Below, in pieces: positions 1 to 9,732 of a stretch of 12,225 bases of DNA. Origin of the DNA: Jimgerdemannia flammicorona. Taxonomy: Eukaryota > Mucoromycota > Endogonomycetes > Endogonales > Endogonaceae. Position 1 is the stretch's first letter. The number at the start of each line of letters is the position of its first letter. The position numbers were made by a program, and so were the translations under genes. Location of the stretch: the NCBI GenBank assembly GCA_003990745.1, contig RBNI01005707.1:1-12225 (forward strand), given 5' to 3'. The notes under the pieces were generated by a model. It ran no database searches and was not told where the DNA came from. It worked only from the letters and a program-made list of their open reading frames with translations.

Positions 1-2
1 GG

Positions 3-18
3 AAAAAAAAAAAAAAAA
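3..18. repeat. Poly-A run (16 A) at the left edge
   Basis: Lies inside the incomplete PRMT intron, where it reads as poly-T on the sense strand. Its place at the very edge suggests a contig break at a homopolymer. Confidence 0.7.
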
Positions 19-37
19 CGACAGACGCGATACCTAC

Positions 38-886
38 CAAAACCGCGCCTTGCCCATCGTCTCACTCCACAGACCAGCATCCGTGAAAGGCGCAAGGTAG
101 ATCACGCCCTTTGAGGGGAACAGCGCGCCCCCAGGTTTGAGGTAGTGATCTCGCGCGTGGATAAAGCTCTCGAGCTAACGCATGTTTAATGGATTATCAG
201 TACGGGGACAACGGTTTTTAATCAATCGAGACGGTGACCTACCATACGCTCGTGGATGAGTAAAACACCAATGGGTTCGGAGATGATGGTATCGACTTGC
301 GGTATCGGGAGATTGGGCTCTTCGATTTTGGCTGGGGGGAAGCATGTATGCAGAATGGATTGTCGGAGAGGGTCGGCTGATGGACCAAATGACACTGCAT
401 CAATGGTCCTCACAATCGCCACTGACAAGATGTTAAGCTAACCTTGTATGACCTCAATCTTATCCTTGAGAAAAACGTTCTTCCCTTGTGTCTTAGCGGC
501 CTCGACGATCTTTTTCATCTTTGCGGCCATGTTGGAGGCCTCCACGGCATATACCTTCTTCGCGCCAGCCTGGACCGAGAAATAGGAAAGGATCCCGGAG
601 CCGGCGCCGACGTCCATAACAACTTTGTCTTGAAAGCACGCAGGGCCGTTGAGGAGTATGGCGGAACGGTAGGTGGAGGTGCGCACGCTGTCCTGGAGCA
701 TATTTTGCTGTGGGAGATGTTCAGGGTGTCACGGTCAGTCTGGAGAACTGGTGGGGTGGAGGGAGTGGCAAAGGGTGTTCGCTTTAGCTGTACCTGGTGC
801 TGAAGCATTGCATAGTAAGCGAAATATTGTGGGTCCCTCGTCTCTGTGGTGGGCCTGTTCGAGTCCTCTTGCTTATTTGTGGCCAT
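38..886 (-). CDS. PRMT4: Protein arginine N-methyltransferase, PRMT4/CARM1-like (3' end beyond window)
   Basis: Transfers methyl groups from S-adenosylmethionine to arginines of nuclear and RNA-binding proteins (family knowledge). Exons, minus strand: 886-794, 707-443, 331-243, 174-38; the last donor (GTAGGT, 37-32) leads off the left edge, so 195 residues are visible. [17 protein letters not shown] (residues 21-37) is the PRMT start motif; [10 protein letters not shown] (63-72) is the SAM-binding loop; E87 in YAVEAS is the ribose-binding acid; [13 protein letters not shown] (137-149) is the double-E loop with E138 and E147; then [16 protein letters not shown] and YLAPF. SEP rather than SEW in the double-E loop points to the PRMT4 branch. 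Oddities: the loop reads PIGV where CARM1 has PMGY, and the protein starts almost at the catalytic core, so the N-terminal PH-like domain of animal CARM1 is absent. The ATG at 886 lies in a good context (ACAATGG). Divergent from the UGGT gene. Confidence 0.9.
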
Positions 887-1036
887 TGTTAGAAGGAAGA
901 TGTGACGCGTCGAATGAAGGCGTTTCTTTTTGGGGGACTGCTTTTTTCGATGCGAGCGAAATGACAGCGCGACACGTCACTTCAGAATTATAACGGTGGA
1001 GTCCCCTTCTGTCGCTTCAGAATCGACAAAAAAAAC
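887..1036. promoter_or_regulatory. Divergent promoter between PRMT and UGGT
   Basis: A 150-bp spacer separates the two start codons, so both 5' UTRs and promoters must fit here or overlap the genes. TGACGC lies at 903-908 on plus and TGACGT at 979-974 on minus, facing each other; the latter extends to TGACGTGT, close to the bZIP (XBP1-type) unfolded-protein-response core TGACGTG known from other eukaryotes. CAGCGCG at 965-971 resembles the yeast UPR element CAGCGTG. Regulation of UGGT by ER stress would make sense but is inference. TTATAAC at 988-994 is a weak TATA-like site. Part of the spacer is also an open frame continuous with the PRMT coding sequence. Confidence 0.4.
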
Positions 1037-1135
1037 ATGGTGAACCTCAGCCGTGGCCTTCGTGGCCCATCGGCTGTCGCTGCTGTCGCTGCTGTCGCCC
1101 TTGTCGTCATAACCTGTGCTTTCACTGTCCGCGCA
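1037..1135 (+). other. Signal peptide of UGGT, built on a 9-bp tandem repeat
   Basis: The first 33 residues are a short basic N-region (R6, R9), an Ala/Val/Leu core and a plausible cleavage after VRA, as expected for ER entry. The core is encoded by three tandem 9-bp units GCTGTCGCT at 1073-1081, 1082-1090 and 1091-1099, the last ending GCC, giving Ala-Val-Ala three times. Confidence 0.75.
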
Positions 1136-4100
1136 AACCGCTCGCCGCCTATCCAGCTTCAGCTGATCACCCCGTGGGAGGGCTCGCACTTGCTCCTCGA
1201 GATACTGTAAGCACCAATGTCTCGCCGAGTTCGCCGAGCTCGTCATAACCCATTTTTGTTCAACTGCTAATCACACTTCTCTTTTCTTGGAAACAGCGAG
1301 TCCGTCGCCGTTGAGAACAAAACCGCCTACTTCCCGCTTCTCACCGACCTCACCTCCCCAGCCTTCTTCGCTGAGTTCACCACTCCCAAAGTCTTCTACG
1401 AGGCTGCTCTGAACGTCGTCTCCGAGAAGGGCTATCTCAGGTCCTTAATCTCCCTCGCGCTCACCAAGGTCGCCCTCTCACTGCATGCCACCGCGCCGGC
1501 CATCCAGGCTTACTACCATTACTACAACAACTCCATCCTACCGGGCAAGCTCAACGCCTCCGGAGCGCAGTTCGACCCGTCCTGCGAGATCTGGGCCGAG
1601 TTCGACGGCCACCAGGCATGCACTGTTGCCACACTTGCCGCGCTACTCGACGTCGCGTCTCCCGCCACCGTCCAGCCGACGCGTCTCCTTCCATTCGATC
1701 ACATCCTCCGTCCCGTCAACGCGCGCGCTGACTCCCCCATCGTCATCGTCTATGCTGACGTCACGGCCGCATCGTTTCCAGTGTTCCACGAGTACCTGAC
1801 CGAGAAGGTCGAGTCCACAGGCGTGACGTACGTCCTCAGGTACAAGCCGCCGTCGACGAAAGGCGGGCCGTTGTATTTGACTGGATATGGTGTTGAGCTG
1901 GCGCTGAAGAGTACCGACTATCTCGTTATTGACGACCGCAAGGTCGATGGTATGTTCGTTGGTTCGATGTGGGAGCGTGATGTTGCTTTGATTTGTTCGA
2001 ACTTGTGATCTGGATGAGAACTCACCCGAGTCCTCTCTCTCTTTCTCTCCCTCTCTCTCTCTCGCTTGGCAATCGAAATCGTAGATGACGACGCGTCGAC
2101 CTCTGAGACACTCGTCGACGCCGAGACTCGTACCCGCATCCAGGAACATCTCTTTGACGACGAAATTCCCGAGATTAAACCCCTCAAAGCCAACGAGATC
2201 CGCGGTACACTTTCTCCTTTACTCCCATCCACCTCCAGATGTTCCAATCTTCCCCTCGCATCCTTACCCTTCCTCTCCCACGCATAACCAGAACTCGGCC
2301 TCAAGACCGCCCAGTTCGTCCTCGATTCCCCCTCCTCGCTCGGCTCCCTCGTACAACTCTCACAGGATTTTCTGCGCTACGCCCACAGCATTGCGCAGCT
2401 CGAACTCAACGACACCGTCCACGACGAAGTGCAGAAGAACCAAAACTCGGTGGTGGAGGGCGGCATTAACGCGCTATGGCTGAACGGTCTCACCGTGGGT
2501 GTCCAGGAGATCAATCCGTTTAGGTGGGTGAAGAATCCGAATGGCGGAGACTCTGTACAAACCCTCGAGGCCATCGCATTTAGCTTCTGATAACTATCTT
2601 CCCTTCCTTCCTACGATCCCCTATCCTCCCTTCCTTCACAGTATTCTCCGCCTCCTCCGTCGCGAACACCAGATTGTCCGCAGCCTGACTTCCCTGGGCA
2701 TGACCCCCTCCACCTCAATTGCTCTTGTCTCTTCTCCGTTGCTCGTTCCCGCCGCCGCGGTGCAAGGTGCGGCGCCCGAGGGTGTCTTCGACGTGCGCGA
2801 CACCTCGCCCGACGGTACCGTCGTGCTGTGGTGGAACGACCTCGAGAAAGACAAGCGATACGCGAGGTGGCCAAGGAACTTGTTTGAAGTGTGTATTGAA
2901 GGGGGTTTGTGTTGGAGTTATGGGGGAGTTTATGCATGGTGTTAATATGCGGGTTTTTGTAGTGGGTGGAATATTTGAAAACATGAATTACTATCGTCTT
3001 CACGATTTCGCTGACTCTATTTCCAATTGGCCTCACTGACGTACCTCGAATCTCCATTTTCCCGCTAACTGACCCATATTTCTCACCCACTCCTTCCCTC
3101 CCTCTTACCTCGCAGCTCCTCCGTCCTTCGTATCCCGGCCAGATGCGCCAGCTCGGCCTCAACCTTTACAATGTCCTCTTCGTGCGCGATATGTCCCATC
3201 CCGCCGTCATCAACAACTTGGTTGAGGATGTGCAGGCCTTCGTCAAGAATGGGTACCCCATCCGATTCGGGTTAGTGCCGCTCGTGGATGATAAGGATGA
3301 TAATGCGGACGGTACGTGGGTTTGAGGATTTGTGTAATACGCACGAGTTGAGGGCTTGTGTGCGAGAATAGTCATCTGATTTGAGATACTGTTTGCCATC
3401 ATTACTGGGACACAGCGACCATAATGGCCAAGTTGATCCACTACTATGTCTCTGAGTTCGGTAGGGGCCAGGTCATGAAATTCCTGCAAGCCGTAAGCAT
3501 CCCAGTAAGATACCCGCGTCCAATCCCTTTCATCGGTTCCGTTACTTACCATTCTGACCTCCACCCACCTTCTCAGGTCATAACCGAACTCGACCCCACC
3601 ACCAAGACGATCCGCCCGGCCGCCGAACGTGCCTTCAGATCCTCGGCGCCCACTACGAGCACCAAGAGCGGTGAGTCTGCTAAAACATTCGACGAGATCA
3701 TGACTGCGTATGCTGACCACGTGGCCGAGGTGCGCCGGTTCCTGAAACGCGTCGGCGCCAGCTCCAGGACCGATGGGAACGGGCTCATGTTTGTGAACGG
3801 GAAGGTGTACGACTTTGAGGATGAGGTGAATGATGAAGGCGGGTTGCGGGCATGTCGGTTGTTGGGAGGAATCATATCTTTGCGACGCCTTCCTCATTAG
3901 TTTTTATCTTGCCTTGTCATGTTTGCACTGTCGTAGTCCTATCAACAAAATATCTTCCAGAGTATCAACGAGCAAACGCAATTTATTCAGAGCAAGGTGA
4001 TTGCTGTCTTTTTTTTCTTTTTTTTTCTTTTCTTTTGAGAGGGGGAGGGGGTGAGGGAATAAAAATTAGCTAAATTTTGTTTATTTCACGGCCCATAACT

Positions 4101-5273
4101 CTACGCCTTACTTCGCGTCACCTGTCCCTTCTAACTTTAGCTCTACATTGGTGAGATCACCGCCGATCAAACTGACATCTACGAGTACCTACTCTCACTT
4201 CCGCATGTCGCACAAAGGCGCAACCCCTATGTGTACGTATCCGACGCGAGGCCGCTCAAGGTTCTCGATCTCACGGCAGGCGGTCCGCTCGTGGATATCG
4301 TCGGTTATGTTCAGCCGGGTAGGTATCCAGTCGATGTATACCATGAGTCACGAGCGCTACGTTCACTGCAAAAGTGTGTAACATCACAATTTGCATGGGC
4401 TCACTCGGATACTTTTTTTTTTTTTTTTCCATTGTTTACTATAATTCACTACATCCTCCCAGAATCTATTGAAGAATCGCCGTTAGCTAGCGTTTGGGTT
4501 GTGGCCAACTTTGACAGCGTCGAAGGCGCCAAGTTGGGCCTCGAGGCTTTGACTAACGTGGTAAGCGCACTTTCACATCAAAAGAACCTGCAGCCCAGCC
4601 CAATCCACCCTTGAAATCCTAAAATTCCTTTCTTTTCCAAATTTTAGGAAGCCTCTAAAAAAACCCGCGCCACCTTGCTCCACAACCCCGCCGCCCCAGC
4701 GCTTACCGTTCTCAAGCTGCACGATGGCACGAACGTGAAGTTCTCAGACATCGTCTACCGCGCCCTCCACGAGGAGTCCGCCAAGCGCATCTCGCTGGCT
4801 GACCTCAAGCAGATCTTCGAGATCGTAACCACGTTCGAGGAGGATGAGCTGACGACTAACCCCGCACTGACCGAGCAGGTCAAGGCCATGTACGGGTCTC
4901 CCGTGACCGAGCTCATCACCCAAGGATACGCCGAAAAGTGGGCTGCGATTGGGAGAGGGTTGGCGGATATGGAACTCGCTGGCGATTTCGCGGGTGTGCT
5001 GGTTAACGGACGGGTATGTGCTTGTTTTATGGGACACGTTGGCTGCGCTGGGTGCATGTAACCTTGTAAGAGAAGGAGGATGACTTGCACACCATATACT
5101 TATGACATTTGGTACTATGTCGGTGATATAGGTTGCCGGGCCAATCCCCGCGGACGTCGACTTCGCGTCGGATGATTTTGAGTTGTTGGTCCATTTGGAA
5201 TTGCAGAAACGGATCGAGCCTGCCCGGAACGCCATTCTTGCTTTGAATTTGAGTTTGGTAGAGAACGAGTAAG

Positions 5274-5306
<33 letters not shown>

Positions 5307-8193
5307 CTTCTTACCGTTGGAGTGACCTAGCAATTACTTCTCTTAACATGGATTTCTACATTCGGCTCACTGGGTCATTACTCCATCCTTTCCGTTTAGC
5401 GTTAGCGAGAAAGTGGATCCCAATTTCCTCTTGAAAGCCAGCTCTATCCTGGGTGCCGTCGCTAGCTCTGCGGCCCCCGTTGGTATCTTCGGCGACGGGA
5501 AAGAGAAGCCACGGGGTCGACCTTATATGTTGATGAACGGGGAGCACACGTACGTGTTACTGATTTCGTCCTGAGACAAATATGCACATACATTTTGCAA
5601 CAAGTCTTTGATGTAATTGTCGTTTTTCTTGTTGCTTTCTCCCAGTCGTGTTGTGAAGGGCGATAAAGATTCGGCTTGTTATCATATCGGCGCCATTATC
5701 GATCCCCTCAGCGAATATGCACAGAAGACGGCAGCAATATTGGAGGTATGTGTCTGTGCTGTCTTTATTTTGGTTTCGTTGGATGTCAATTTTACCACTT
5801 CTAATAATTATGTTGTTTATGGGTTCTCTCGATATTCAGACCTTGTCCAAAATCGATGGTGTGTATATGGAGATTTATTTGAATCCAGTGCAAGCTCTGA
5901 CGGAATTGCCGCTTAAGAGGTTTTACCGCTATGTGTTTGATGACAGCCTGCATTTTGACGCCTCTGAGTGAGTATATGTACAAAACTCATTTCCCTATGC
6001 GTTGATGCTGCTGACTTCTACGGGGAGTGACGTTAATAACTGGATATCATACTTAGAGCTATTGAACGCCCCTCCGCCTATTTCTCTAACGTCCCCGAGG
6101 ACCCTCTCCTCACCCTGGGCATGGATGTGATCTCGCCGTGGCTCGTCCGTCCTGTCGTCGCCGACCAAGACCTTGACAACATCCGCCTAGCGAAACTGGA
6201 TCCCAAACAACGAGTCAAGGGCGTGACGGCGGTTATTGAGCTCCGCAACATCCTGATCGAGGGTCACTGCCGCGACATGACGATTAACGGCCCGCCGCGC
6301 GGGCTCCAATTCGTCCTGGGCACGGCGTCCTACCCGGCGCTGGTTGACACCATCGTGATGGCCAATCTGGGATACCTGCAGCTCAAGGCGAATCCAGGCG
6401 TGTTCGAGCTGTCGCTGCGCGAGGGGCGGTCCAGGGAGCTTTACGATATCGAGAGCGTCGGGAGCGAGGGATGGACAAGCCGGTCTGTGGAGGAGATTGG
6501 GTATGATGTCGTGCTGAACACGTTCGAGGGCGTGGTGATTTATCCAAGGGTGACAAAGAAGCCGGGGATGGAGAGAGAGGAGTTGTTGGAAGATGCGGAG
6601 GAGGAGGAGCAGAGTGAGGATGGTGGGATTTGGGGCTCAATCAAATCCAAGTACGTATTAGTTTATATGATTGTCTCTAGTTGAATGAACCTTGCCCGAT
6701 ATGGTTATGCGATTTTGACGCGTTTTGCTGTTACCCGGTACGCAGGATCTGGGGCTTGCAGGAAGCAAAGCAAGTTGTGCAGAAGACGACCCAGGCCGAG
6801 ATCAATATCTTCTCCGTGGCCTCAGGCCACTTGTACGAGCGCTTCTTGTCAATTATGATCCTCTCCGTGCTTCGGCACACCAAGAGCACCGTAAAGTTCT
6901 GGTTCATCGAGAACTTCTTGTCGCCTTACTTTATGGTACGTGTCTCGGGTTCGTTGGTTTGCTCGTTGCGAGTTCAAAGCTAATTTGTATTTATCATATC
7001 CCTAAAATATACGTTGATTGGGGATGTAGGACTTCATTCCACAAATGGCTACTGAGTATGGATTTGAATACGAGCTGGTCACGTACAAATGGCCGTCATG
7101 GTTGCGCGGACAGACGGAGAAGCAGCGCACGATTTGGGGGTGAGTCTTTCTTTACACGAATAGTAACTTCAACACTGTACATACTTGATAGTACGAGAAA
7201 TGTTAATGATTTTCTATTGTAACATAGCTACAAGATCCTGTTCTTAGATGTGTTGTTCCCGTTGGATCTCGACAAGGTTATCTTTGTTGACGCTGATCAG
7301 GTAAGCCCAGTTGCTTGCTCATGTTAAAATCTATGATCTCGCACACTTAACGCACGATGTACCGTGCCGGAATTAACCGTATCAAAAATGACGTGGCGAA
7401 CTCCAGATCGTCCGCACAGATCTGAAAGAGTTGGTAGATATGGATCTCAAGGGTGCGCCCTATGGGTACACTCCCTTCTGCGATAGCCGTTCGGAGATGA
7501 ATGGTTTCCGGTTCTGGACGCAAGGCTACTGGCAGCAACACCTGGCTGGCAAGCCATATCACATCAGGTAAGATGTAACTTGGATTTTATATGTATGTAC
7601 ATATATGGTGTAATATATGGATCGCTTATTGCCGGCATGCCATTTCGCCAGCGCCCTCTATGTGATCGATTTGGTTCGTTTCCGGCAAATGGCCGCTGGC
7701 GATCGTCTCCGTGGCCAATACCAGGCCCTGAGCGCGGACCCCAACTCCCTCGCCAACCTGGACCAAGATCTGCCCAACAACATGCAGCATCAGGTGCCCA
7801 TTTTCTCGCTGCCACAGGACTGGCTATGGTGCGAGACGTGGTGCAGCGATGAGTCGCTCAAGACAGCCAAGACGATTGATCTGGTAAGTGGGCACAGAGT
7901 CGGGCGCGAAGTTTTATCTTGTCCATTTTATGTGTAAATCTTCTAACGTCATGCTCCTGTAAATTTGACCGTGTCAGTGCAACAATCCTCTTACGAAGGA
8001 GCCCAAGCTCGACCGTGCGCGTCGCCAGATCCCCGAATGGGAAGAGTACGACAACGAGGCCGAGGCATTACGTAGGCGGGTGCTTGTCAAGAAGGAGATC
8101 AAGCCGGCGTCACAGGCAGCGGAAGTGATGGTGGAGAAGATCGAAGTGGAAGAGAAAGTGACCAAGGAGGAAAAGGTCAGAAATGAATTGTAA
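1037..8193 (+). CDS. UGGT: UDP-glucose:glycoprotein glucosyltransferase (UGGT, GT24 family), 23 exons
   Basis: ER-lumen folding sensor: re-glucosylates high-mannose N-glycans of misfolded glycoproteins so calnexin binds them again (family knowledge). Exons: 1037-1206, 1297-1949, 2085-2204, 2292-2523, 2642-2888, 3116-3311, 3416-3492, 3577-3825, 3937-3996, 4141-4318, 4463-4560, 4648-5013, 5132-5268, 5400-5549, 5646-5745, 5840-5967, 6057-6650, 6746-6935, 7030-7139, 7228-7300, 7407-7567, 7652-7883, 7978-8193. They sum to 4737 nt, 1578 aa, a normal family length. Seen: N-terminal signal peptide (about 1-33); long thioredoxin-like sensor region; [12 protein letters not shown] (from 1132) of the beta-sandwich part; catalytic domain from [15 protein letters not shown] (1271) with the metal-binding DAD at 1373-1375, [27 protein letters not shown] (from 1467) and LWCETWC. 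The catalytic motifs look intact. It ends in RNEL, a KDEL-like ER-retrieval signal. Exon 9 is the least certain exon; an alternative acceptor at 3960 would drop 8 residues. Confidence 0.95.
2033..2063 (+). repeat. CT-rich microsatellite-like tract in UGGT intron 2
   Basis: A nearly pure pyrimidine run of CT and CTTT units lies in the intron at 1950-2084, about 20 bases upstream of the acceptor TAG at 2082-2084. It can serve as the polypyrimidine tract and is a likely site of length variation. Confidence 0.7.
4008..4036 (+). repeat. T-rich tract in UGGT intron 9
   Basis: Runs of T broken by single C residues, in the intron 3997-4140, just downstream of the donor and far from the acceptor. Confidence 0.7.
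4413..4428 (+). repeat. Poly-T run (16 T) in UGGT intron 10
   Basis: An uninterrupted run of 16 T in the intron 4319-4462, about 35 bases before the acceptor at 4461-4462. Confidence 0.85.
5276..5306 (+). repeat. Poly-T run (31 T) in UGGT intron 13
   Basis: An uninterrupted run of 31 T begins only 7 bases after the first base of the donor (GTAAGG, 5269) of the intron 5269-5399. The acceptor is more than 90 bases away, so this is not the usual polypyrimidine tract position. The count may be inexact because long homopolymers are error-prone. Confidence 0.85.
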
Positions 8194-8623
8194 ATGGGAC
8201 GGGTTCGTTATTTTGTAGATGTAAGAAAAAGAAACCCGTTTCAAATTAAAGGGTATTTAAATTGAAGGGTAGCAAAAAGGTCAACATACAGAGAGAAAAA
8301 TACTCAACCCCAGCAACTTCCAAGAGCAAAAGAATATGCTATGGTGATTATATTTGGTAGAAGGGGGGGGGGAATAGTCACCGGTTTAGAAAGCGCATTG
8401 GTTTATAATTTTGTTTGGATTTGTCAGTAGTTTACCGTTTGAGTGTGACAAATATGGTTACCAATTGATGAATCATCGGCTTTCCTACCAATCACAATAA
8501 CAGTCACGTAATCACGGTCTCGGAAATGTAAAAATTGAGATCATCGCATGGCCGATCACTTCTCCCATCTACCCATCGACCACACAGCCCCACACTCCTC
8601 CCCATCGACAACACGACAACATA
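8194..8623. other. Spacer between UGGT stop and RIB3 start
   Basis: 430 bp with no credible coding sequence on either strand. It must hold the UGGT 3' UTR and poly(A) site, but no AATAAA is present. A run of 10 G lies at 8363-8372. The right half probably holds the RIB3 promoter: CCAATCA at 8488-8494 is a possible CCAAT (HAP/NF-Y) box about 130 bp before the ATG, and GATGAATCATC at 8467-8477 is a perfect 5+1+5 palindrome containing TGAATCA, similar to an AP-1/Gcn4 site. Confidence 0.5.
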
Positions 8624-9732
8624 ATGGTCACCCAGATCGCAACCGAGCCTACCATTCAGCCCTCTACCAATGGAAAGCACTTGGAGCACTTTGAGTTCGA
8701 CAGCATAGAGGAAACCGTGCAGGCTTTTGGTATGTTCTTCTCCGAATTGCGGGAATATCGCCATCAATCCATTTGTCTACCGGCTACATTTCCGCTCTTG
8801 CTCATGCAACGTCATCCCACGCGCGCTTCTCTCATGCCACATAGCCGAGGGAGAGTTTGTCGTTGTCGTCGATAACGAGGATCGCGAGAACGAGGGCGAT
8901 CTCATCATCGCCGCGGAGAAGATCACCACCGAGAAGATGGCGTTCTTGGTGCGGTATTCTACGTAAGTGTTGACGAGGATTGAGGATTGGGTGTGTGACA
9001 CAGTCGAGGGGCTGTGTCGGTGGTCGGATCAGAAGGTCTCAATGGTATATAAGGGAAGGGGCGCGCACAGCCTTCCCGACACTAATCCGGATGCCCCGAG
9101 CTCGCTGACCATCTGTTTCGAATACACTCCGCTCTTTACAGCGGTTATGTATGCGTACCCACCACTCAAGAGCGGCTAGAGCAACTTGAGTTGCCTCTCA
9201 TGGTCCCAAAGAACACCGAGCTGATGCGGACGGCTTACACCATTTCCGTCGACTATAAACATGGTAGGTGTCGTGAAAATCCTGTGCTCAGAAATTCGAA
9301 CCTGAAATTTCACTACCAACGCTCCAAACTAACATCCTCACCATCTCCCCTCTCCTCTCTCTTCATCCCAAAGGCACAACGACCGGCATCTCTGCGCACG
9401 ATCGAGCGCTGACAGCGCGCGCGATAGCCGATCCGACGTCGACAGCGGCAGATTTCAACCGGCCGGGCCACATCCTTCCGCTGCGCGCGGTGAAGGGCGG
9501 CCTGATGAACCGGTTCGGACACACGGAAGCGTCGGTGGACCTGTGCAAGCTGGCAGGACTACAGCCCGTGGCAGTGATCTGCGAGCTGCTCAAGGAGGAT
9601 GACTTGCATGGCGAGATGGCGAGGCGGGACGACTGCTGGGCCTTCGCCAAGAAGCACGGTCTCAAGATGATCACCATCGCCGACCTCATCAGGTACCGGA
9701 AGGAGAAGGGATTGGTTGGCGAGGCATGGTAG
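8624..9732 (+). CDS. RIB3: 3,4-dihydroxy-2-butanone 4-phosphate synthase (riboflavin biosynthesis)
   Basis: Converts ribulose 5-phosphate to 3,4-dihydroxy-2-butanone 4-phosphate plus formate, supplying the four-carbon unit of riboflavin (family knowledge). Exons: 8624-8729, 8845-8962, 9142-9263, 9374-9732; 705 nt, 234 aa, close to the fungal RIB3 length. Seen in order: an acidic loop [13 protein letters not shown] (44-56) carrying the metal- and substrate-binding RENEGD; STGYVCVP with C79; [24 protein letters not shown], the conserved [12 protein letters not shown] block at 116-127; NRPGHILPL (144-152); and [10 protein letters not shown] with the catalytic HTE at 165-167. All key residues are present. 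A monofunctional enzyme: no GTP cyclohydrolase II domain follows, as in other fungi and unlike plants and many bacteria. The first 22 or so residues are low-conservation and without a clear targeting signal, so it is probably cytosolic. Confidence 0.95.

Noticed and set aside
46..46. Replaced Asn at RIB3 residue 46 ([11 protein letters not shown] versus the common [11 protein letters not shown]) as an inactivating change
   Set aside because: The binding residues of RENEGD are intact, and this outer acidic position is not one of the residues I know to be catalytic. (The position given is a residue number.)
515..793. Extension of PRMT exon 1 past 794
   Set aside because: Leaves the conserved PRMT sequence at once; splicing at 793/708 restores the HQQNMLQD motif exactly.
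1643..2149. A 168-codon minus-strand frame
   Set aside because: Mirror of UGGT exon 2; its repetitive RERE stretch is the translated CT microsatellite of intron 2.
2611..3162. A 183-codon minus-strand frame, Arg- and Ser-rich
   Set aside because: Antisense shadow of UGGT exon 5 and intron 5; low complexity, no homology.
3166..3897. A 243-codon open frame on the minus strand, the longest uninterrupted frame in the window
   Set aside because: It lies antisense across UGGT exons 6-8 and their introns, has no recognisable domain, and is expected from GC-rich third positions on the coding strand.
4319..4381. Read-through of UGGT exon 10 ([18 protein letters not shown]) as coding sequence
   Set aside because: The donors at its end fall in phases that hit a stop after joining exon 11 (4463); only the donor at 4319 (GTAGGT) closes the frame.
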